This document shows, one piece after another, positions 40,804-49,845 of a DNA stretch of 64,000 nt. The notes beneath the pieces were generated by a model. That model searched no databases. It was not told where the DNA came from and worked only from the letters and a program-made list of their open reading frames with translations. Position 1 is the first letter of the stretch, and every line of letters begins with the position of its first letter. Made by a program: the position numbers and the translations under genes. This stretch comes from Gelria sp. Kuro-4 (GTDB lineage Bacteria > Bacillota > DTU030 > DUMP01): the NCBI RefSeq assembly GCF_019668485.1, contig NZ_AP024619.1, forward strand, positions 2,597,757 through 2,661,756. Direction: 5' to 3'.

Positions 40804-43332
40804 TCAATGCCAATGCTGGCTGGCGTAATACGCCGATGCCGTGCTCAGAATGCTGTTGAAGAAGAAGGGGATCGTGCCCTGCGCCTGGAAACGGTACACC
40901 AGATCCGGGCTGGAAAGGATCACACGGCCGTCCCCCACCGGTACGTCGAGAATGGCCGCCTTGCCGGAGAGTTTCTTCTCTTTGTCATCAAGGAAACCGG
41001 AAAGAAGCGGGTCCGCAGTGAAGCTCGCCACCACCCGGCCCTGTTCGGCCACAAAGGCGGGGTTGTTCTCGTAGAAAACGGCCTCCTCGGCATCAAAGCC
41101 GTAGCCCACCGGCTGAGACGCGTCCACCTTTATCCCCAGGATGGAGCCGGGCGCGTTCACTCCCTTAAGATCTACCAGCTTTACTCCCGGCACCAGGCCC
41201 TGTTCCACCGGGAAGGCCGCCGCCTTCCCCATGGCGAGAAGCGTCCCCCCGTTGTTGACGTAGGCCGCAAGTTTGGCCACGCCCTCCTTACCTAAGCCGC
41301 CCTGGTACGGCGGGGGCATTTTGCTGCTGCCTTCGAGAATGTTCTGCGGCCGCATATCCGGGAGGACGATGATATCGTACTGGCTGAGGTCGCCCGTCTT
41401 TACCGCCGTGTTGTCCAACCGGTCGTACTTCAGGCCGTAGTAGTCCAGCACATAGCGCGTCCAGCCCTCGTCCATGGTGTCCACCCAGCCGTGGTAGAGG
41501 CCGATCTTGGGCTCGTGCAGCGCCTTGAAGGAACCGGAGGGGGCCGCGGCCAGGGCCTGCCCGCTGAGGCCGAGGCTTTCCACCTGGGCCTTGAAGTCGG
41601 CGAAAGCCATACGGCCCAGCTTCTGCACCCAAAGTGTGCCGGCTGCAAAAGTCTGGCTGCCGACGCTGAAGGGAGCCGTCGCCTGGGCGACCTCTGCACC
41701 CTGGGCCCAGAGCTCGCCCAGGAGCTTCACCAGGTTGTTGTTGCTTTGGTGCTTCACCAGATAGCCGACGCTGCTCTCTTCACCGTTCAGCGTTCCCTCA
41801 AGCTCCGCCTTCTCTACCGGACGGAGCGGCACGTCAAAGACCGCCTTGTCCGTAACCGCCGCCGTGGCTACGTCCCGCAAGAGCCCGTAGGTCCAGGCGG
41901 TGACATCGTACGGTTCGTTGAAGTAGGGCTGGTAGACCTGTTTCTCCAACAAGGTCTTGGCCAGCCGGCCGTACGGCTGGTTGAGAAGCACCACGTAGCT
42001 TCCGGCCGGGTAGGTTTTCCCGCCGGCCGTGAAGGCGGCGGTAGCCTCTTTGACCTCGATGCGGTGTTTGAGGAGGTTCGCCACCAGGTCGGCCACCGCG
42101 GCCGGATCCTCCTGCCCCGCCGGGATGACGTAGGCGTAGGGCGGTTCGTTCGTCCCCGCCTCTACCGCCTGCTTCCCCTTGAGGTAGAAGTGCTCGAGGA
42201 CGGTATCCTTGTCCTTGGCGGTGAGCTCCAGGGAAAGCAGCACGCCCGTCTCCTGGTAGTCGATGTTGTCCCGCAGGCGCCAGACGCTGCCCTTCCACGG
42301 CAGGGGCATGTACCAGTGGATTTCTTTCTCCGAGTCGGCGGGGCCGCTGGTCTCCGGGTCGGCGCCCCAGCCGCCTTCCGTCTCAAAGAGGAGGCCCATG
42401 CCGTTGTGGTAGGTGGTGAACTGGTCGTTGTAGCCCGGGTACCAGTTGTCAAAGAGGCTGGCCGTCACCACGCCGGCCATCCCTTTGGCCGTCATGCCGG
42501 AGATAATATAGCCGCCGTACTTGATCCAGTCGGCCTGAGTGATGGGGCTGATGTTGGGGTCGTTCGGATCCTGGGTGGGGTTGATCCACATGCGGGGTAC
42601 ACCCTGGTGCAGGTCGTGGTAGACCTGGGGATGGAAAAGGAAGCGTGCCTCGACGTTCTGGCTGATCTCGGGGAGCGCCAGCGCGATCAGGTCGCGGTTG
42701 TTATCGTGGCTGACGTACTTGCCGTAGTACGGCGGGCGGGACCCCGCCCACTCCGTCCCTTTGTACTTGTTGTACCACTCCGTAAAGATGTCGTGGCCGT
42801 CCGGGTTGATGGAGGGGTCGATCACCACGATCACGTTGTCCAGTATGTTTTTCGTTTGGGCGTCAGTGCCGCCGGCCAGCTTGTAGGCTAGTTCCATGAC
42901 CATCTCGGCGCTGCCCACTTCCGTGGAGTGGATGTTGGCGCAGATCCAGTAGATGGCCTTGCCTTCTTTAATGAGCTTTTGCGCCTCTTTCTCGCCGAGG
43001 CCCCGCGGGTCGGCCAGGCGGGCGCTGATCTCCTGGTATTTCTTGAGGTTCTTGATGTTCTCTTCGGACGAAACCACGGTGAGGATGAGCGGTTTGCCCT
43101 CCGGCGTGGTGCCGTAAGGAATCACTTGAACACGCGGCGAGGCTTTGTCCAGGGCCTCCATGTAGCCGACGATCTTGGACCACTCCGTTAGGTGATAGTC
43201 GGCGCCCACGGGATAGCCCAGCATGCTCTCAGGCGTCGGTACAGGCGGGGCGGCCAGTACTCCCGAGCTGAAGACAACAAGAAACGCCACCAGCAGCGCG
43301 GCGAACCGCAGCCAACCTTTTCTCCCTAACAT
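40804..43332 (-). CDS. Secreted M14-family zinc carboxypeptidase
   Basis: An 842-aa exported protein with a signal peptide (about 1-27). The M14 catalytic domain follows: zinc ligands in ANIHSTEVGSAE, later YHDLHQGVPRMW, substrate-binding DNNRDLIALAL, and the catalytic Glu in LLFETEGGWG. The C-terminal half (about 420-842) has an extra domain with GLYHGWVDTMDEGWTRYVLD and IIVLPDM, resembling a class I glutamine-amidotransferase-like or DJ-1-like fold. It probably cleaves peptides or cell-wall links outside the cell. It stands alone. The 220-base gap upstream is AT-rich but shows no clear promoter. Confidence 0.9.
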   Translation of the reverse strand: MLGRKGWLRFAALLVAFLVVFSSGVLAAPPVPTPESMLGYPVGADYHLTEWSKIVGYMEALDKASPRVQVIPYGTTPEGKPLILTVVSSEENIKNLKKYQEISARLADPRGLGEKEAQKLIKEGKAIYWICANIHSTEVGSAEMVMELAYKLAGGTDAQTKNILDNVIVVIDPSINPDGHDIFTEWYNKYKGTEWAGSRPPYYGKYVSHDNNRDLIALALPEISQNVEARFLFHPQVYHDLHQGVPRMWINPTQDPNDPNISPITQADWIKYGGYIISGMTAKGMAGVVTASLFDNWYPGYNDQFTTYHNGMGLLFETEGGWGADPETSGPADSEKEIHWYMPLPWKGSVWRLRDNIDYQETGVLLSLELTAKDKDTVLEHFYLKGKQAVEAGTNEPPYAYVIPAGQEDPAAVADLVANLLKHRIEVKEATAAFTAGGKTYPAGSYVVLLNQPYGRLAKTLLEKQVYQPYFNEPYDVTAWTYGLLRDVATAAVTDKAVFDVPLRPVEKAELEGTLNGEESSVGYLVKHQSNNNLVKLLGELWAQGAEVAQATAPFSVGSQTFAAGTLWVQKLGRMAFADFKAQVESLGLSGQALAAAPSGSFKALHEPKIGLYHGWVDTMDEGWTRYVLDYYGLKYDRLDNTAVKTGDLSQYDIIVLPDMRPQNILEGSSKMPPPYQGGLGKEGVAKLAAYVNNGGTLLAMGKAAAFPVEQGLVPGVKLVDLKGVNAPGSILGIKVDASQPVGYGFDAEEAVFYENNPAFVAEQGRVVASFTADPLLSGFLDDKEKKLSGKAAILDVPVGDGRVILSSPDLVYRFQAQGTIPFFFNSILSTASAYYASQHWH

Positions 43333-43552
43333 CTCTGAGCACCCCTAACGTTAAGTAGTGTTAGATTCAGGCGGTAACCGGCCAAGGCAGACGCACCCCT
43401 CCTCGCAAGTGATAATGGATGCATATTCAACATGGTGTATAAGTATTCCTGCCACAGGGCGGAAATCTGCTAAGAAATGTTCCAGCAAGAAGAAAAGGAC
43501 AAGGCCCGGATCAATCCGCAGCCTCGTCCGTTGTCGTTTGGCTTACCAGCGC

Positions 43553-43795
43553 TCAGGCCTCTTCGGCGAGGAGCTTTTTAACCTCATCCTTACCGGGCAC
43601 GCGGCCCGCCACCTTCACCTTTTCGTTTACCACCAGGGCCGGCGTCATCATGATGTCGTAAGACATGATCTTATCCATGTCCTTGACCTCTTCGAATTCA
43701 GCCTCCAGGCCCAGTTCGGCCACCGCCTGCCGCGCGTAAGCCTCCAGGGCGCGGCAGTTCCGGCAGCCCATTCCCAGGATCTTGATGTTCAGCAT
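43553..43795 (-). CDS. Small thioredoxin-like protein
   Basis: An 80-aa redox protein of the small thioredoxin family (TM0996/MTH895 type). The active site is GMGCRNCRAL (CxxC about residues 11-14). The cis-Pro loop is in IMMTPALVVNEK. Such genes often accompany permeases of the DUF318/ArsP class. Here the permease gene is just upstream in the same direction, so they likely share a transcript controlled by the ArsR gene. The start has GAGGAGGACTTGC upstream. A role in reducing metal or metalloid adducts is inference. Confidence 0.88.
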   Translation of the reverse strand: MLNIKILGMGCRNCRALEAYARQAVAELGLEAEFEEVKDMDKIMSYDIMMTPALVVNEKVKVAGRVPGKDEVKKLLAEEA

Positions 43796-43876
43796 CGCAA
43801 GTCCTCCTCGATTTGTTATTCATTGCGGGCCGCTGAGGTTGTTTGCAGCCCATAGCTCCCTGCTTCTGGAAATGAG

Positions 43877-44896
43877 TCAAGCTATTGTTCCGAAGAGCAT
43901 CCCCGTGAGGGTGGCCATAACCACAACGAGGGAAACGTAGGCGGCCGTCTTTTTCGTGCCCATGATGTTACGGATGGCCAGCATGTTGGGAAGGCTCAGC
44001 GCCGGCCCGGCCAGAAGGAGCGCCAGTGCCGGTCCCTGCCCCATGCCGAGATCGGTTAGAGCCTTCACGATCGGCACCTCGGTAAGCGTCGAAAAGTACA
44101 TGAGCGCCCCAAACACCGAAGCCAGCAGGTTGGCACCCAGGCTATTGCCACCTACAAAGCGCGAAATCCACGCCGGCGGGAGGATGACCTTAATGGCGCC
44201 GGCAATGAACACCCCCACCAGGAGCACGGGAAAAATCATCCGGACATACTTCCACGTCTCCTGCATCCAGCCCTGAAACTCGCCCGTGCGGAACCAGCGG
44301 GTTACCGTAAGGGCCACAGCGGTGATTAAGCTGATAAGAATGGCCACCTTGCTCCAGAGCGGAATCTTCGCCGTCCCAAAGAGAAGAATGGCAACCAAGA
44401 GCCCGAAGAAGATCAGGAGTTGCCAGCCCGGGCGGTCATCCGCGGCGCCGCTGAACATGGCCAAATTGAGGGCGCGCTGCTTCTTCTGCGCTTCTTCGCC
44501 GGCAAAGAATGCCGCCATGATAAGGCCGATGATAAGGGAGAAAAGAATCGCCCCCAGGGCGCGGGCGAGGCCCATTTTGAAGCCGATGGCCCGGGCGGTG
44601 AGCACGATGGCAAGAATGTTGATGGCCGGGCCGGAGTAAAGAAAGGCGATGGCCGGGCCGAGGCCGGCACCCTTCTTATAGATCCCGGCAAAAAGCGGCA
44701 GCACCGTACAGGAGCAGACCGCCAGGATCGCACCCGACACCGAAGCCACACCGTATGACAGGTATTTATTGGCCTGGGGACCAAAGTACTTTAAGACAGC
44801 AGCGGTAGAAAGCAAGGCCGCGATGCCGCCCGCGATAAAGAACGCCGGCACCAGGCAGGTGAGCACGTGGGCGGAAAGGTACTCGCCCAGCTCCAT
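43877..44896 (-). CDS. DUF318/ArsP-like permease
   Basis: A membrane permease of about 339 aa and eight helices. The helix SGAILAVCSCTVLPLFAGIYKKGAGLG, in part, holds the Cys-Ser-Cys motif of this family, and the second half repeats STLTEVPIVKALTDLGMGQGPALALLLAGPALSLP (in part). Relatives include ArsP, which exports trivalent organoarsenicals. I take the ATG at 44896; a start at 44929 is possible. It lies between an ArsR-type repressor and a small thioredoxin, an arrangement typical for metalloid or metal resistance. Confidence 0.88.
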   Translation of the reverse strand: MELGEYLSAHVLTCLVPAFFIAGGIAALLSTAAVLKYFGPQANKYLSYGVASVSGAILAVCSCTVLPLFAGIYKKGAGLGPAIAFLYSGPAINILAIVLTARAIGFKMGLARALGAILFSLIIGLIMAAFFAGEEAQKKQRALNLAMFSGAADDRPGWQLLIFFGLLVAILLFGTAKIPLWSKVAILISLITAVALTVTRWFRTGEFQGWMQETWKYVRMIFPVLLVGVFIAGAIKVILPPAWISRFVGGNSLGANLLASVFGALMYFSTLTEVPIVKALTDLGMGQGPALALLLAGPALSLPNMLAIRNIMGTKKTAAYVSLVVVMATLTGMLFGTIA

Positions 44897-45004
44897 GATA
44901 CCGCCTTGTAGCATACGCACTAAAATCACACTTCGCCACTCCTCACCTTTAAGCCTACCAATTCAATCCCTGAATTTCAAAAGCGCTGCCGGCTTGTGGT
45001 TACC

Positions 45005-45382
45005 CTAGGCCGTTCCACCGCTGCGCCCGGCCTCGGCGCTGAGCTCCCCGTCCGCACCGGAAAGCTCGGCCAGGACATCCTGCCCGGCCTCCACCTGCCG
45101 CACCAGCACCTTGGCCGCCGAGTTCAAGAGGTCAAACACCTCGGGGTGTTCCACCCGGTAGATCACGCGCAGGCCGTCTTTATATGAGCTCACCAGCCCC
45201 TCGCGCCGGAGCACGGCCAGGTGCTGCGAAACGTTCGACTGCTCCAGCCCCAGCCTGGGGATGAGCTCGCACACGCACAGCTCCCCACCTTTCAGGAGTT
45301 CGAGGATCTTAAGCCGTGTGGGGTGGGCCAGGGCCTTAAAGAGGTCGGCCATCATCCTTTCTGCGTTCCTTGCCGCCGGCAT
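45005..45382 (-). CDS. ArsR/SmtB-family metalloregulatory repressor
   Basis: A 125-aa winged-helix repressor. The DNA-recognition helix is LGLEQSNVSQHLAVLRREGL. It is preceded by ELCVCELI, whose CVC resembles the As(III)/Sb(III) site of classical ArsR proteins. The C-terminal tail is acidic and Gly-rich. It opens a transcription unit with the permease and thioredoxin genes. Its own promoter at 45473-45501 is a close consensus and probably includes the operator. Induction by arsenite-type metalloids is the best guess. Confidence 0.9.
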   Translation of the reverse strand: MPAARNAERMMADLFKALAHPTRLKILELLKGGELCVCELIPRLGLEQSNVSQHLAVLRREGLVSSYKDGLRVIYRVEHPEVFDLLNSAAKVLVRQVEAGQDVLAELSGADGELSAEAGRSGGTA

Positions 45383-45472
45383 AGGATCACCACCTTCCCG
45401 TCACCGTCAAGTTTCTCCTGGGCCCCGCTGACCTTCCGGGGTCTAGATTCGATTGCTTGCTTTCATTATGTT

Positions 45473-45501
45473 ATTCTAATATAGTTATCGTCTAATGTCA
45501 A
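45473..45501 (-). promoter_or_regulatory. Promoter of the arsR-permease-thioredoxin unit
   Basis: On the minus strand TTGACA (45501-45496), 17 bases, TAGAAT (45478-45473), in a distinct AT-rich block. The sequence ATATTAGAATAACATAAT could hold the repressor's operator. Confidence 0.8.
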
Positions 45502-45699
45502 GTCTCCTCCCCCCAGGGAAAAGACTTTTCCACAGGGAGAAGTCCTGGACGATTAAGCAGAACGCTATTATCCTCCCAGCCCAGTGCGGGGCCAGCAGGC
45601 CGCACCCACACCCGGCCTGTTGTGAAGGGTCGCCTGGAGAAGACAGGGATACGGAAAACCTCTGAAGTTCTGCGCTGCGGGATAAAGGCGGGCAAGAAC

Positions 45700-45732
45700 A
45701 AAACCCCAGCCCCCATAAAGGGCTGGGGTTTT
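45700..45732. terminator. Bidirectional intrinsic terminator
   Basis: AAAACCCCAGCCC (45700-45712) pairs perfectly with GGGCTGGGGTTTT (45720-45732), loop of 7. Downstream of the dipeptidase gene on the minus strand. Confidence 0.85.
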
Positions 45733-45808
45733 GTGAGTGAGCAGCCTCGTGCCCCGCCCGCCGGCGTTCAGCTCGCAGGCGCTTTTTTGCAGAGTTGAAA
45801 AACTTCGA

Positions 45809-46762
45809 TTAGTTGATACCTGACCCCGGAAGGAGGCGGAGGAGGTTTTCACCCATGATCTGGGCGATGGCGGCGTCGCTGTAGCCTCGCTCCTTGAGGG
45901 CGGCGGCGAGGGCGGGGAAGCGGTGCGGGCCTTCCAGGCCCTGGGGTGGCGCCGGGATGCCGTCGAAGTCCGAGCCCAGGCCGACGTGTTCCGGGCCGAC
46001 CAGCTCCACCAGGTAGTCGATGTGGTGCACGACGTCATCCAGGGTAGCTGCTCCCTCCCGCCGCAGGAAGGGCGCGTGGAAGTTCACCCCGATCACGCCG
46101 CCCCGCGCAGCCAGGGCCCGGGCCTGGGTATCGGTAAGGTTGCGCGGGTGCGGGCGGCGGGCATGCACCGAGGAGTGGGAGGCAAAAACCGGCCCCGCGG
46201 CCGCCTCCAGCACATCCCAAAACGAACGCGCATTAAGGTGCGACACATCCACCAGCATGCCCAGGCGTCCCGCGAGCTTCACCGCCTCCCGGCCCAGCGC
46301 CGTGAGCCCGCTTCCCGAGTCGTCCGCCACTCCGCCGGCCAGGAGGTTGCGCTCGTTCCAGGTAAGGCCGACGGCGCGCACCCCCAGGCGGTAAAAGACC
46401 TCGAGCAGGCCCGGGTCGTCGCCCAGGGGCTCCCCGCCTTCCAGGCTCAGGATGGCCGCCACCTTCCCTTCCTGGGCCGCCCGGCGCACGTCTGCGGCGC
46501 TGCCCGCCAGCACGAGGTCCTGACCCGCCGCCAGCTCGCGGTAAAAGAGCTTGATTTGCGTCAGCACGCTGGGCAGGGCCCGCAGGGCGCGCTGCGGCGC
46601 TCCGGTGTAGAGGGCGAAGAACTGCCCCGCCACCCCACCCTCTTTCAGCCGCTTTAAGTCCACCTGCCCCGCTGGGCGTTCCTTTAGGTTGCCGCCGTCT
46701 TTCTCCAGTTGGTAGAGTACGTCACAGTGCCCGTCCACAACCAAAAAGCCCGTGCCCTGCAT
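45809..46762 (-). CDS. Membrane dipeptidase (M19, renal dipeptidase family)
   Basis: A 317-aa zinc dipeptidase. Metal and active-site motifs: VDGHCDVLYQ near the N-terminus, Glu in SLEGGEPLGDD, VDVSHLNARSFWDVLE, FASHSSVHA, and HVGLGSDFDGI. These enzymes hydrolyse dipeptides and some D-amino-acid or beta-lactam substrates. I start at the ATG at 46762, just before the conserved core; the longer frame to 46900 runs into a livF remnant. The last codons (SGIN) and the stop are formed by copy 3 of the dispersed repeat, so the natural C-terminus may have been replaced. Confidence 0.9.
   Translation of the reverse strand: MQGTGFLVVDGHCDVLYQLEKDGGNLKERPAGQVDLKRLKEGGVAGQFFALYTGAPQRALRALPSVLTQIKLFYRELAAGQDLVLAGSAADVRRAAQEGKVAAILSLEGGEPLGDDPGLLEVFYRLGVRAVGLTWNERNLLAGGVADDSGSGLTALGREAVKLAGRLGMLVDVSHLNARSFWDVLEAAAGPVFASHSSVHARRPHPRNLTDTQARALAARGGVIGVNFHAPFLRREGAATLDDVVHHIDYLVELVGPEHVGLGSDFDGIPAPPQGLEGPHRFPALAAALKERGYSDAAIAQIMGENLLRLLPGSGIN
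45811..45829. repeat. Dispersed 18-base repeat, copy 3 (inverted)
   Basis: AGTTGATACCTGACCCCGG is the exact complement of 19 bases at 39421-39439. It overlaps the last codons of the dipeptidase gene. Confidence 0.75.
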
Positions 46763-46868
46763 CGTCTTTGCCTGGACCGGAGCGGCCGGAACCCGCCGCA
46801 GCGGATTCGCGGCCGGTCTTCCGCCCAGGCTATCGCTCCTTTCCGGCTCACAATGGTTCGGCGCGGCG

Positions 46869-46975
46869 TTAGATGCGGCGCCCTTCCGGCACATGGGCAA
46901 TGCCCGCTGCTACAATTCTATTCGGTGCCCAGCCGGTGATGTCCTGCCCTTGGAAGACGATTTTGCTCACCGTTA
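46869..46975 (-). pseudogene. Fragment of a livF-like ABC ATPase gene
   Basis: A minus-strand frame encodes KIVFQGQDITGWAPNRIVAA followed by GIAHVPEGRRI and a stop. This is the segment between Walker A and the signature motif of LivF (compare FRGQDITGARADTVVRAGIA then LVPEGRRVF in the intact livF at 49846). Neither Walker motif is present. It is a small internal relic, suggesting that another liv-type transporter once stood here. Confidence 0.6.
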
Positions 46976-47097
46976 CGCCTTCGGTGATCATTTTTTGCGT
47001 CACGCCGGCGGCCATCCGGTGGCGTCAGGAAAGACGACACGCCCACATATATCCTGAACTGCCGGTCATCCTAAAGAAAAGTGCGGAGGTGACACCC

Positions 47098-48273
47098 GTG
47101 GCAGAACTCGTTTTTGCGGTGCTGGGCGGGGGCAACGGGGGGCTGGCCACCGCTGCGGACCTGGCACTGAAAGGTTTTCCTGTCCGCCTGTACTCGAGCT
47201 ATGAAGAGACCATCGCCCCCATCGCCGCCCAAGGCGGCCTGGAGCTCGAGGTCCTCCCGTCGAGCGGCCTTAAAGGCGGCTTTGCCCGCCTGGAGCGGGC
47301 CACCACCGACATCGCCGCCGCGGTGGCAGGCGCAGACGTCATCCTGGTGGTGACGCCGGCGCCCTCGCAGCGGCGCTACGCGGAAAAGGTGGCGCCGCAC
47401 CTCAGGCGCGGTCAGGTGGTGGTACTCAATCCAGGCAGCTTCGGCGGCTCCCTGGAGTTTACCCAGGTGCTGGCGGCACGCGGCGCCCCGCCCGTGACCG
47501 TGGCCGAGACCGAGTGCCTCATCTACGCCGGGCGCAAAAAAGGCCCCACCCACATGTGGATCCGCGGTTACAAGAAAGGCCTGCGCCTGGCCGCCTTCCC
47601 GGCCCGGGAGACGGCCCGGGTACTCTCCCTTCTCAGGCAGGCGTACCCGGACCTGGCCGAAGCGGATTCGGTTCTGGAGACCGGCCTCAGCAACCCCAAT
47701 CCCATCATCCACATCCCCATCATGATCCTCAACGCGGCGCGCATCGAGGCGCCGGGCGACTTCCTCTTTTACTGGGAAGGGGTGACACCGGCCGTGGGGC
47801 GCGTCATCGAGGCCCTGGACGCCGAGCGCCTGGCTGTGGGCGAGGCTCTGGGCGTGCCGCTCCGCTCCGCCTACGAGCAGGACCTGGAGTGGTACGGCCA
47901 CCAGGGAACGCACGGCGAGAATATCTATGAAACCCACGTCAACAACCCCATCTACCAGTGGAGCCTGGCCCCTACCAGTTTTGAACACCGCTACCTTACG
48001 GAAGACACACCTTACGGCCTGGTCCCCATCGAAGACCTGGGCCGGCGTCTCGGTGTGCCGACCCCGCGCCTGAGCGCCACCATCGAGTACGTCTCCCTCC
48101 TCACCCGCCGGGACCTGCGCCGCGGCGCGCGCACCATCGAGAAGCTGGGCCTGGCCGATCTCTCCCCCGGTGAACTCAGACACTACGTAAGAACCGGCCG
48201 TCGGGAAGGTGAAAGCCCGTGCTGGCCCTCACCAATGCGACCGTCATCACCGGCGACGGAAGAACGCTCCTAG
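47098..48273 (+). CDS. NAD(P)-dependent dehydrogenase of the octopine/nopaline dehydrogenase family
   Basis: A 391-aa two-domain oxidoreductase. The N-terminal Rossmann fold has LGGGNGGLATAADLALKGF. The C-terminal octopine-dehydrogenase domain has LSNPNPIIHIPIMILNAARIE, with the catalytic-region His, and YEQDLEWYGHQGTHGENIYE. Relatives reductively join or oxidatively split an amino acid and a keto acid (opines). I start at the GTG at 47098, with GGAGGTGA upstream; the frame from 46873 is not credible. The 3' end overlaps the amidohydrolase start by 55 bases. The substrate is unknown. Confidence 0.87.
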   Translation: MAELVFAVLGGGNGGLATAADLALKGFPVRLYSSYEETIAPIAAQGGLELEVLPSSGLKGGFARLERATTDIAAAVAGADVILVVTPAPSQRRYAEKVAPHLRRGQVVVLNPGSFGGSLEFTQVLAARGAPPVTVAETECLIYAGRKKGPTHMWIRGYKKGLRLAAFPARETARVLSLLRQAYPDLAEADSVLETGLSNPNPIIHIPIMILNAARIEAPGDFLFYWEGVTPAVGRVIEALDAERLAVGEALGVPLRSAYEQDLEWYGHQGTHGENIYETHVNNPIYQWSLAPTSFEHRYLTEDTPYGLVPIEDLGRRLGVPTPRLSATIEYVSLLTRRDLRRGARTIEKLGLADLSPGELRHYVRTGRREGESPCWPSPMRPSSPATEERS

Positions 48274-49541
48274 CGCGCGCCACCGTCCTGGCGGCCGATG
48301 GGCGCATCACTGAGCTGCGGGCGGGAAGCGGCGTCCCACCCGGCGCCCGGGTGCTGGACTTAGATGGCGACTACCTCCTGCCCGGTTTCATCAACAGCCA
48401 TGTCCACGGCGTGACCTTTGGGCCCCTTTTTGCCAGCGGCGCGCCGCCTCTGGCCGAAGAGGCCATCCGGCGGAACCTGGTCAGGCACCTGGCGGCAGGC
48501 ACCACCACCGTGCTCAGCGTGGACGGCTTCGCCCTGCCCGAGGAGGTGGCAGAGGCGCAGCACCTCAGCCCGCTTACCATCAAGACCAGTGCCGGCCTGA
48601 CGCCGGCCGCCCTCACCGCAGCGCAGGCGGTGGATGGAGCGGGCCTCACCGAGCGTCACCTGGCCGCTTCCCTTAAGGAGCAGGTTGAGGCAGGCGCCGT
48701 CGCCATCGGCGAGGCCGGGAGCGGCCACACCCTGGGCGGAGGCGGCAGCGAGTATATGTACATCCCGCGGCGCATTAAAGAAGAGACCGGGGTGGAGATC
48801 TCCCCGGCCCAGGCCCGGGCCCTCAAGGAGGCGGCGTTGGGCAAAGAACTGGACCCGGCCGCCCGCGACGAAGCGGCCCTCCAAGCAGCCCTGGCCGGTG
48901 CCGGGCTGGCCGGCCGCCTGACGCCGGCGCGTGCGCAGGCGCTCATCGCAGCGTGCGTACTGCCGGGCCTGAAGCCGGCCCGCCGGAGCATCGCCGAGGC
49001 CGCCGCCACGGCGCGGCACTTTGGTCTCCCCCTCATCGCCCACACCGCGCCGCCCTCATTGGCCGCGGTGCTGGCCGCCGCCCGGGCAGGCACGCACACC
49101 ATCGCCGCCCACACCAACCACGACAGCTTCACCGCAGGCGCCATGCTGGCGGCCGCCCGCGCGTTGAAACGAGCCGGGGCGATCCTCGACGGCGCCACCT
49201 TCGACAGCTTCGGGGCCCGCCGCACCACAGAAAGCCCGGCCAACCTCGTGACCCTCCTTAAGGCCGGCCTGGTGGACCTGATTACCACCGACTACGGCGG
49301 CGGATTTTTTGATCCGCTGCCCCTCGCCCTCAAAGCCATCGTCGGCGCCGGCATCCTCCCCTTACCCGCCGCCGTGCACCTGCTGACGGCCGCGCCGGCC
49401 GCCGCCCTGCCCGGCCTCGCCCCGGAGCGCGGCCGTATCGCCCCCGGTTACATCGCCGACCTCACTGTACTCGCCCGCGCCGACCTGGCTCGCGTGCGCT
49501 ACGTCTTCATCGGCGGCCGCCAAGTTTTTCATCCGAGGTAA
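48219..49541 (+). CDS. Amidohydrolase-superfamily enzyme
   Basis: A 440-aa amidohydrolase with the metal motif GFINSHVHGVTF and the later His in LIAHTAPP and IAAHTNHDS. A catalytic Asp lies in LITTDYGGGFFDP, and the C-terminal beta strand is GRIAPGYIADLTVL. The fold is like hydantoinase, adenine deaminase or isoaspartyl dipeptidase, but no specific match is evident. It starts at a GTG inside the dehydrogenase gene, with GGAAGGTGAAAG upstream, so the two are translationally coupled and probably act in one pathway. I cannot name the substrate. Confidence 0.87.
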   Translation: MLALTNATVITGDGRTLLARATVLAADGRITELRAGSGVPPGARVLDLDGDYLLPGFINSHVHGVTFGPLFASGAPPLAEEAIRRNLVRHLAAGTTTVLSVDGFALPEEVAEAQHLSPLTIKTSAGLTPAALTAAQAVDGAGLTERHLAASLKEQVEAGAVAIGEAGSGHTLGGGGSEYMYIPRRIKEETGVEISPAQARALKEAALGKELDPAARDEAALQAALAGAGLAGRLTPARAQALIAACVLPGLKPARRSIAEAAATARHFGLPLIAHTAPPSLAAVLAAARAGTHTIAAHTNHDSFTAGAMLAAARALKRAGAILDGATFDSFGARRTTESPANLVTLLKAGLVDLITTDYGGGFFDPLPLALKAIVGAGILPLPAAVHLLTAAPAAALPGLAPERGRIAPGYIADLTVLARADLARVRYVFIGGRQVFHPR

Positions 49542-49614
49542 CCTCTGGTATTACATCCAGTTCAGACGTATAATTTAAGCAGCACAGTCATTCAATAATG
49601 AAAGGAGAGTGTCC

Positions 49615-49803
49615 ATGCCGTTTATTCAGATTGACGGCCCCGTGCTCACCAAGGAAAAAAAGGCGCAACTTATTAAGGCCCTCACCGAAGCCGCCAGCAC
49701 CACGCTGGGCATCCCCGGCCAGGCTTTCTCGGTGCTGATCCGGGAGACTCCGCCGGACAACGTCGGGGTAGGCGGGACCCAACTTTCCGAGCTACGCAAA
49801 TAG
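49615..49803 (+). CDS. 4-oxalocrotonate tautomerase-family protein
   Basis: A 62-aa tautomerase. After removal of Met the catalytic Pro1 is exposed (M-PFIQIDGPVLTKEKKAQLI), and the family core continues with TLGIPGQAFSVLIRE. These enzymes move double bonds in keto-enol substrates such as 2-hydroxymuconate. I start at the ATG at 49615, with AAAGGAG eight bases upstream, because the alternative start two codons earlier would bury Pro1. It lies just after the amidohydrolase, suggesting a linked catabolic step. A hairpin-like CCGGCGGTCGGAGGCGCCGG follows the stop. Confidence 0.9.
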   Translation: MPFIQIDGPVLTKEKKAQLIKALTEAASTTLGIPGQAFSVLIRETPPDNVGVGGTQLSELRK

Positions 49804-49845
49804 TAGAGGTCAAACCGCCGGCGGTCGGAGGCGCCGGTTTTTCTT

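Noticed and set aside
41491-42891. 466-codon plus-strand frame inside the M14 gene
   Set aside because: Antisense shadow; low-complexity Val/Gly/Arg composition and no ribosome site.
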